64,000 nt of DNA. It comes from Streptomyces reniochalinae. Lineage in GTDB: Bacteria > Actinomycetota > Actinomycetes > Streptomycetales > Streptomycetaceae. The notes beneath the pieces are model-generated. The model saw only the letters and a list, made by a program, of their open reading frames with translations, ran no database searches and was not told the origin of the DNA. Every line of letters starts with the position of its first letter. Position 1 is the stretch's first letter. Of the stretch, positions 59,664-64,000 are shown in pieces. The DNA lies in assembly GCF_003323735.1 (NCBI RefSeq), contig NZ_QOIM01000040.1, positions 372,001 through 436,000 of the forward strand. Direction: 5' to 3'. Made by a program: the position numbers and the translations under genes.

Positions 59664-60845
59664 ATGCGATTCCGGCACCCCGACGGCACCACCGTCCACC
59701 TCGCCTACTGCACCAACGTCCACGCCGCCGAACAACTCGACGGCGTCCTCGACCAACTGACCGAGTACGCGGAGCCGGTACGGCGCCGGCTCCACCGCGA
59801 CCGGCTCGGCATCGGCCTGTGGCTGGCCCGCGACGCCGCCCGCACCCTCACCGACGACCCGGCGGCCGTCCGCAGGCTGCGCACCGGGCTGGAGCGGGCG
59901 GGCCTGGAGGTCGTCACCCTCAACGGCTTCCCCTACCAGGGCTTCGGCGACAGCCACGTCAAGTACCGCGTCTACCGCCCCGACTGGACCGACGACGCAC
60001 GCCTCGACCACACCACCGACCTCGCCAGGCTGCTGACAGCCCTGCTGCCCGACGACGTACACGAGGGCAGCATCTCCACACTGCCGCTGGCCTGGCGCAC
60101 CGGCTTCGACGCCGAGGCCCGGCACCGCGCGCTGACCCGCCTGCACACCCTCGCCGGGCGGCTGGACGCGCTGGAGGAGCTGACCGGGCGCTCCGTACGC
60201 GTCGGTCTTGAGCCCGAACCCGGCTGCACCGTGGAGACGACGGCCGACGCCGTCGAGGCGCTGACCGGGGAAGGCGGGCCGCCCCCGCACCGGATCGGCG
60301 TCTGCCTGGACACCTGCCACCTGGCCACCGCGTTCGAGGACCCCGCCAAGGCGGTCGCGGCGCTCGGCGAGGCCGGACTGACCGTCGTCAAGGCGCAGCT
60401 GTCGGCCGCCCTGCACGCCGAACACCCGGAGCGGCCCGAGGTACGCCACGCGCTCACCGAGTTCGCCGAGCCGCGCTTCTTGCACCAGACCCGCGCCCTC
60501 ACCCCCGCGGGCACCCTGCGCGCCACCGACGACCTCGACCGGGCGCTCGCCCCCGGCGCCCTGCCCACCGAAGGACCCTGGCGGTCCCACTTCCACGTGC
60601 CCCTGCACGCCCCGCTCGCCGAGCCGCTGCACGCCACCACCGGTGTGCTCCGAGCCGCCCTCACCCACCTGGTCGGCGGCCCGGCACCGCTGACCCGGCA
60701 CCTGGAGGTGGAGACCTACACCTGGCAGGCCCTGCCGCCCGGACTGCGCCCCACCACCCGCGCCCAGCTCGCGGACGGCCTCGCCGCCGAGCTGGCCACG
60801 GCCCGCGACCTTCTCGTCGGCCTCGGCCTCAAGGAGCTGCCATGA
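59664..60845 (+). CDS. eboE: EboE-type xylose-isomerase-like TIM barrel
   Basis: 393 residues. HLAYCTNVHAAEQLDGVLDQ is a hallmark EboE opening, followed by LGIGLWLARDAA, TLNGFPYQGFGDSHVKYRVY, RVGLEPEPGCTVETTADAVE and GVCLDTCHLATAFEDP, which carry the Glu, Asp and His of a metal-dependent isomerase barrel. Its role in ebo clusters is genetically, not biochemically, defined. The stop overlaps the eboF start (ATGA). Confidence 0.85.
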   Translation: MRFRHPDGTTVHLAYCTNVHAAEQLDGVLDQLTEYAEPVRRRLHRDRLGIGLWLARDAARTLTDDPAAVRRLRTGLERAGLEVVTLNGFPYQGFGDSHVKYRVYRPDWTDDARLDHTTDLARLLTALLPDDVHEGSISTLPLAWRTGFDAEARHRALTRLHTLAGRLDALEELTGRSVRVGLEPEPGCTVETTADAVEALTGEGGPPPHRIGVCLDTCHLATAFEDPAKAVAALGEAGLTVVKAQLSAALHAEHPERPEVRHALTEFAEPRFLHQTRALTPAGTLRATDDLDRALAPGALPTEGPWRSHFHVPLHAPLAEPLHATTGVLRAALTHLVGGPAPLTRHLEVETYTWQALPPGLRPTTRAQLADGLAAELATARDLLVGLGLKELP

Positions 60846-62236
60846 CCACCCCGCTGCTGGTCATCGACGTCGTCGGGCTCACCCCCGCGCTGCTGGAGCG
60901 GATGCCGAACCTGCGCGCCCTCGCGCGGGACGGCGCCTCCACCCCCCTGGCGACGGTGCTGCCGGCCGTCACGTGCGCCGCCCAGTCCACGTTCCTGACC
61001 GGCGAACTCCCCACAGGCCACGGCATCGTCGGCAACGGCTGGTACTTCCGCGAACTCGGCGACGTCCTGCTGTGGCGGCAGCACAACGCGCTCGTCGGCG
61101 GCGAGAAGCTGTGGCACGCGGCCAGGGAGCGGCAGCCCGGCTACACGGTGGCCAACATCTGCTGGTGGTACGCGATGGGCGCCGACACCGACTGGACCGT
61201 CACCCCGCGCCCCGTCTACTACGCCGACGGCCGCAAGGAACCCGACTGCTACACCCGGCCCCCCGACCTGCACGACGAACTCGTGGCCGAACTGGGCGAC
61301 TTCCCCCTGTTCACCTTCTGGGGGCCCGGCGCCGACCTCACCTCCTCGCAGTGGATCATCGACGCCACCCGCCACATCCTGCGCACCCGCCGCCCCGACC
61401 TGGCTCTGGCCTACGTCCCCCACCTCGACTACGACCTCCAGCGCCACGGCCCCGACGACCCGCGCGCACACCGCGCCGCCGCCGACGTCGACGCCGCCCT
61501 CGCCCCCCTGCTGGCCGACGCCCGCGCCGAAGGCCGCACCGTCGTCGTCCTGTCCGAGTACGGCATCACCCCGGTGAGCCGCCACGTCGACATCAACCGT
61601 GTGCTGCGCCGCGCCGGACTGCTGGAGGTCCACGCCCAGGACGGCATGGAGTACCTCGACCCGTGGACGTCGAAGGCGTTCGCCGTCGCCGACCACCAGC
61701 TCGCCCACGTCTACGTCCGCGACCCCGCCGACCTGCCCGCCACCCGCGAGGCGCTGACCGGGGTGCCGGGCCTCGACGTCCTGCTGGACGAGACGGGCAA
61801 GAAGGAGGCAGGGCTCGACCATCCGCGCTCGGGCGAACTGGTCGCCGTCGCGGAGCCCGACGCCTGGTTCACCTACTACTACTGGCTCGACGACCGCCGC
61901 GCACCCGACTTCGCCCAGCTCGTCGAGATCCACCGCAAGCCCGGCTACGACCCCGTCGAACTGTTCATGGACCCCCACGACCCCTACGTCAAGCTGCGCG
62001 CCGCCGCCGCGCTGGCCCGCAAGAAGACCGGCATGCGGTACCGCATGGCCGTCGTCCCCCTCGACCCGTCACCGATCCGCGGCAGCCACGGCAGGCTGCC
62101 GGACCGCACCGAGGACGGACCCGTCCTCCTGTGCTCACGCCCCGACGCACTCGGCGCCGCGGCGAAGACCCGTCCCTTCCCCGCCACCGACGTCAAACGC
62201 CTGCTCCTCGATCTCGCACTGGGAGATGCCTCATGA
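60842..62236 (+). CDS. eboF: Alkaline-phosphatase-superfamily phosphodiesterase, EboF-like
   Basis: 464 residues. LLVIDVVGLTPALLERMPNL opens with the metal Asp; LPAVTCAAQSTFLTGELPTG carries the Thr nucleophile and TGHGIVGNGWYF is typical of nucleotide pyrophosphatase/phosphodiesterases. YVPHLDYDLQRHGPDD gives Asp and His. Where the superfamily has S-D-H-G the sequence is VVLSEYGITPVSRH, a substitution that may alter metal binding. No signal peptide is seen. Coupled by ATGA at both ends, so it was part of the operon when the cluster formed. Confidence 0.83.
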   Translation: MTTPLLVIDVVGLTPALLERMPNLRALARDGASTPLATVLPAVTCAAQSTFLTGELPTGHGIVGNGWYFRELGDVLLWRQHNALVGGEKLWHAARERQPGYTVANICWWYAMGADTDWTVTPRPVYYADGRKEPDCYTRPPDLHDELVAELGDFPLFTFWGPGADLTSSQWIIDATRHILRTRRPDLALAYVPHLDYDLQRHGPDDPRAHRAAADVDAALAPLLADARAEGRTVVVLSEYGITPVSRHVDINRVLRRAGLLEVHAQDGMEYLDPWTSKAFAVADHQLAHVYVRDPADLPATREALTGVPGLDVLLDETGKKEAGLDHPRSGELVAVAEPDAWFTYYYWLDDRRAPDFAQLVEIHRKPGYDPVELFMDPHDPYVKLRAAAALARKKTGMRYRMAVVPLDPSPIRGSHGRLPDRTEDGPVLLCSRPDALGAAAKTRPFPATDVKRLLLDLALGDAS

Positions 62237-63297
62237 CGCACAGACCCGCACACCCCGAACTCGACCACACCCTGCGCCGCCGCGGCTTCCTCAGCGTCGC
62301 CGCGGGCGCCACGGCCGCCACGCTGCTCGGCGCCGGTCCCGCCGCCGCCGAGCCCGCCACCGGCCGGCACCCCGCCCCAGGGCACGGCCACGGCCACGGC
62401 CACCGGCCGCTCGTTCCGCGCGGCAAGCTCGGCATCCAGCTCTACACCGTCCGCGACCAGGTCCAGGAGCTCGGCTTCGCCACCGTCTTCCGCGAGCTGG
62501 AGCGCTACGGCTACGACTCGGTCGAGTTCGCCGGCTACACGCAGGGCACCGGCGCCCTCACGCTGCGGCAGCTCAAACGGCTGATGCGGGACCACGGGCT
62601 GCGGGGCATCGGCAGCCACGTCGGCTACTACTCCGACAACCCGGACGACTACACCTTCGCCACCCAACTGGAGAAGGTCGTCGACGACGCGGCCGCGCTC
62701 GGCCTCCCGCACGTCGGCACGGCCGCCAGCCCCGACCGCTACGGCCGCACCGTCGACGGCTGGAAGCGCGCGGCCGAGGACTTCAACACCTACGGAGCCG
62801 CCGCCCGCGCACGCGGCCTGAAGTTCTACCAGCACAACCACCAGATGGAGTTCGGCTTCGCCGAGGACAAGCCCCACGTCCGCCTCTACGACGTCCTCCT
62901 CGCCGAGACCGACCCCGAACTCGTCTACCTGGAGATGGACATCTACTGGGCGTTCGCCGGCCAGTACCGCTTCAGCACACGCGCCGACGGCACCCCCGCC
63001 CCCTTCGAACCCCTCGACTACGTGCTGGCCGCCCCGCACCGCTACCCCCTCTTCCACGTCAAGGACGGCGAACACGACGAGGCGTCCGCCGACGGCCTCC
63101 ACATGGTCGATGTCGGCGATGGCGACCTCGACTACGAGAACTTCATCGGTACGGTGCTGCGGCGCCACCGCGGCCACGGCCGCGGTGGCCACCACTGGCT
63201 GATGGAGCGCGACGACGCGGTGGACCCGGCGGCCAACCCGGCCGGCTCCCTCACCTCGGCCCGCCGCTCCGCGGCGTACCTCCGCGGAAGGCGGTAA
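62233..63297 (+). CDS. Tat-exported sugar phosphate isomerase/epimerase-family TIM barrel
   Basis: 354 residues. Twin-arginine signal LRRRGFLSVAAGATAATLLG ends near AAAEPA, followed by a His-rich stretch (GHGHGHGHR, residues ~49-57). The barrel has LGIQLYTVRDQVQELGFATV, HNHQMEFG (His, Glu), YLEMDIYWAF (Glu, Asp), PLFHVKDGEHDE (His, Asp) and HHWLMERDD (Glu). It overlaps eboF by ATGA and is the last gene of the operon. Related exported proteins occur with 3-keto-sugar and inositol pathways; here it suggests that part of the ebo-linked chemistry is outside the membrane. Confidence 0.87.
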   Translation: MTHRPAHPELDHTLRRRGFLSVAAGATAATLLGAGPAAAEPATGRHPAPGHGHGHGHRPLVPRGKLGIQLYTVRDQVQELGFATVFRELERYGYDSVEFAGYTQGTGALTLRQLKRLMRDHGLRGIGSHVGYYSDNPDDYTFATQLEKVVDDAAALGLPHVGTAASPDRYGRTVDGWKRAAEDFNTYGAAARARGLKFYQHNHQMEFGFAEDKPHVRLYDVLLAETDPELVYLEMDIYWAFAGQYRFSTRADGTPAPFEPLDYVLAAPHRYPLFHVKDGEHDEASADGLHMVDVGDGDLDYENFIGTVLRRHRGHGRGGHHWLMERDDAVDPAANPAGSLTSARRSAAYLRGRR

Positions 63298-63450
63298 CGG
63301 CCCGAGCGGGCCCGCCCACACCATGGGACGTTTCGTCGCAAAGGGGACGTAACCCCTCTTCTCCTCTGGAAACCCAGGTGAGAAGCACTCCAAACCCTTG
63401 GTATCGTTACGGGCGTCGCCACGGCAGCCCCGCTGACGTGGCGCAGCCCG

Positions 63451-63535
63451 GTCCGGGTGGCGGAATGGTAGACGCGCTAGCTTGAGGTGCTAGTGCCCTT
63501 TATCGGGCGTGGGGGTTCGAGTCCCCCCTCGGACA
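63451..63535 (+). tRNA. tRNA-Leu (anticodon GAG)
   Basis: 85 nt. Acceptor stem GTCCGGG/CTCGGAC with one G-U pair; anticodon stem CTAGC/GCTAG with loop TTGAGGT, anticodon GAG at 63484-63486; a long variable arm typical of class II leucine tRNA; T-stem GGGGG/CCCCC with loop TTCGAGT. The 3' CCA is not encoded. It is free-standing, and a perfect hairpin terminator follows 33 bp later. Confidence 0.93.
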
Positions 63536-63903
63536 CAGACCATCTGCACGTCGTGTGCGGACGCATGTGGGCCGTGACTCAACAGTCACGGCCCCTTTTG
63601 CCGTGGTCGTGGATGAGCGTGAGCCCGAGGGCCGCGGAGAGCGGTGCTTTGCGTTCAGGGGTGGCTTGCCGGAGCCGGTCGGTGAGGTCCCCGAGGCCCT
63701 TGATGACCTGAGCGATCTCCTCCTCGGTGAGCGGGCGGGCGGCCTTCGGGGCGGGGCCGCCTGGGCGGCGGTGACCTTTCGTTGGGCGGCGTCCCGGTCG
63801 GCGGCGGCTCGGTTGACCCATTCCATGGCGGTCGCCGGGCCGTATTGGCGTCGATATCGAGAGCCGGGCGGTTGCTCAGATATTTCACCCTTTAAGGGAT
63901 GTT
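63500..63903 (-). pseudogene. Remnant of a serine-recombinase/integrase C-terminus ending in tRNA-Leu
   Basis: Three reading-frame pieces join into one recombinase-like tail. RRQYGPATAMEWVNRAAADR is in one frame, LTEEEIAQVIKGLGDLTDRL and ERKAPLSAALGLTLIHDHGK in a second, then VTVESRPTCVRT back in the first. Two frameshifts and loss of the 5' end (stop just upstream of 63903) make it non-functional. The last codons read GDSNPHAR across the tRNA-Leu 3' end, as in integrases whose attachment site is the tRNA. It thus marks an old integration event. Confidence 0.65.
63569..63599 (+). terminator. Rho-independent terminator after tRNA-Leu
   Basis: GGGCCGTGACT (63569-63579), loop CAAC, AGTCACGGCCC (63584-63594), then CTTTT: a perfect 11-bp stem with U-tract. 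It overlaps the 3' part of the recombinase remnant on the other strand. Confidence 0.9.
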
Positions 63904-64000
63904 ACGTGACCTGAGAAGTAGCATTTTGTCCTGTTGTTCGAGTGACCGTGTGATTACACTTGAGTGTTTTTGGCGCACCGGGGGGCGAGCATGATCCGGA
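63904..64000. other. AT-richer right-hand end without a recognisable gene
   Basis: This stretch has markedly lower GC than the rest (runs such as AGTAGCATTTTGTC and GAGTGTTTTTGG), in keeping with foreign or promoter DNA. An ATG at 63991 after GGGGGCGAGC could start a gene that leaves the window; ten bases are too few to tell. Confidence 0.4.

Overview
The window looks like a stretch of a Streptomyces (or very close actinomycete) chromosome. GC is very high with strong third-position GC bias, GTG and even TTG starts with clear Shine-Dalgarno sequences are common, and gene families typical of actinomycetes are present: crotonyl-CoA carboxylase/reductase, an NsrR-like Rrf2 protein, SigF-type sigma factor, mycothiol-type DinB protein, Rv2578c-type radical SAM protein, twin-arginine lipoprotein and a DasR-like operator. 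No CRISPR array, rRNA, insertion sequence or PKS/NRPS gene was seen. All functions are read from sequence motifs; no database search was possible.

Left (1-8.6 kb, all minus strand): an ethylmalonyl-CoA pathway locus. It holds a two-domain 3-hydroxyacyl-CoA dehydrogenase, a TetR regulator, an amino-acid permease, then ccr, the B12-dependent ethylmalonyl-CoA mutase gene and the start of a malyl-CoA-type lyase cut by the window edge. A good -35/-10 pair and 22-bp-spaced direct repeats lie before ccr. From 8.9 to 13 kb come small unlinked genes (HEAT-repeat protein, PPOX-fold flavoprotein, RidA, radical SAM, SRPBCC protein).

Middle (13-43 kb): an MFS exporter fused to three carboxypeptidase-regulatory-like domains; a coupled peptidase operon (M55, M20, S9, DinB) behind a DasR-like site; an APH(6)-like kinase divergent from an Sfp-type phosphopantetheinyl transferase, the latter coupled to an internally deleted arginase; DUF5107/TPR protein; SigF-type sigma factor with a long disordered tail; a PLP-fold protein lacking the Schiff-base lysine next to a metallo-beta-lactamase-fold protein; DedA/MBL pair; membrane phosphodiesterase; fatty-acid desaturase behind a perfect 30-bp palindrome; an NsrR regulator fused to the tail of flavohemoglobin; then pterin dehydratase, aldo/keto reductase, acyl-CoA ligase, SBF-like transporter and FdhD.

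Right (43-54.6 kb): a sugar locus with ROK regulator, ribose-type ABC importer (ATPase, permease, Tat lipoprotein), Gfo/Idh/MocA oxidoreductase, TIM-barrel isomerase, exported PQQ-type sugar dehydrogenase and exported ThuA-DUF1080 protein. This fits uptake and oxidation/3-keto processing of a glycoside or cyclitol. TTTGTCC operator-like sequences occur before both the regulator and the exported enzymes.

54.8-63.3 kb: a tightly coupled eight-gene operon that I read as an actinobacterial version of the ebo 'metabolite traffic' cluster: a myo-inositol-phosphate-synthase-like cyclase, eboC prenyltransferase, a TIM-barrel protein, eboA, eboB (TatD), eboE, eboF (phosphodiesterase) and a Tat-exported TIM-barrel protein. 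The cyclase seems to stand where other ebo clusters carry the dehydroquinate-synthase-like EboD. This is the best candidate for an under-described system. The window ends with tRNA-Leu(GAG), its terminator, and a frameshifted serine-recombinase remnant followed by AT-richer sequence, the mark of an old integration site.
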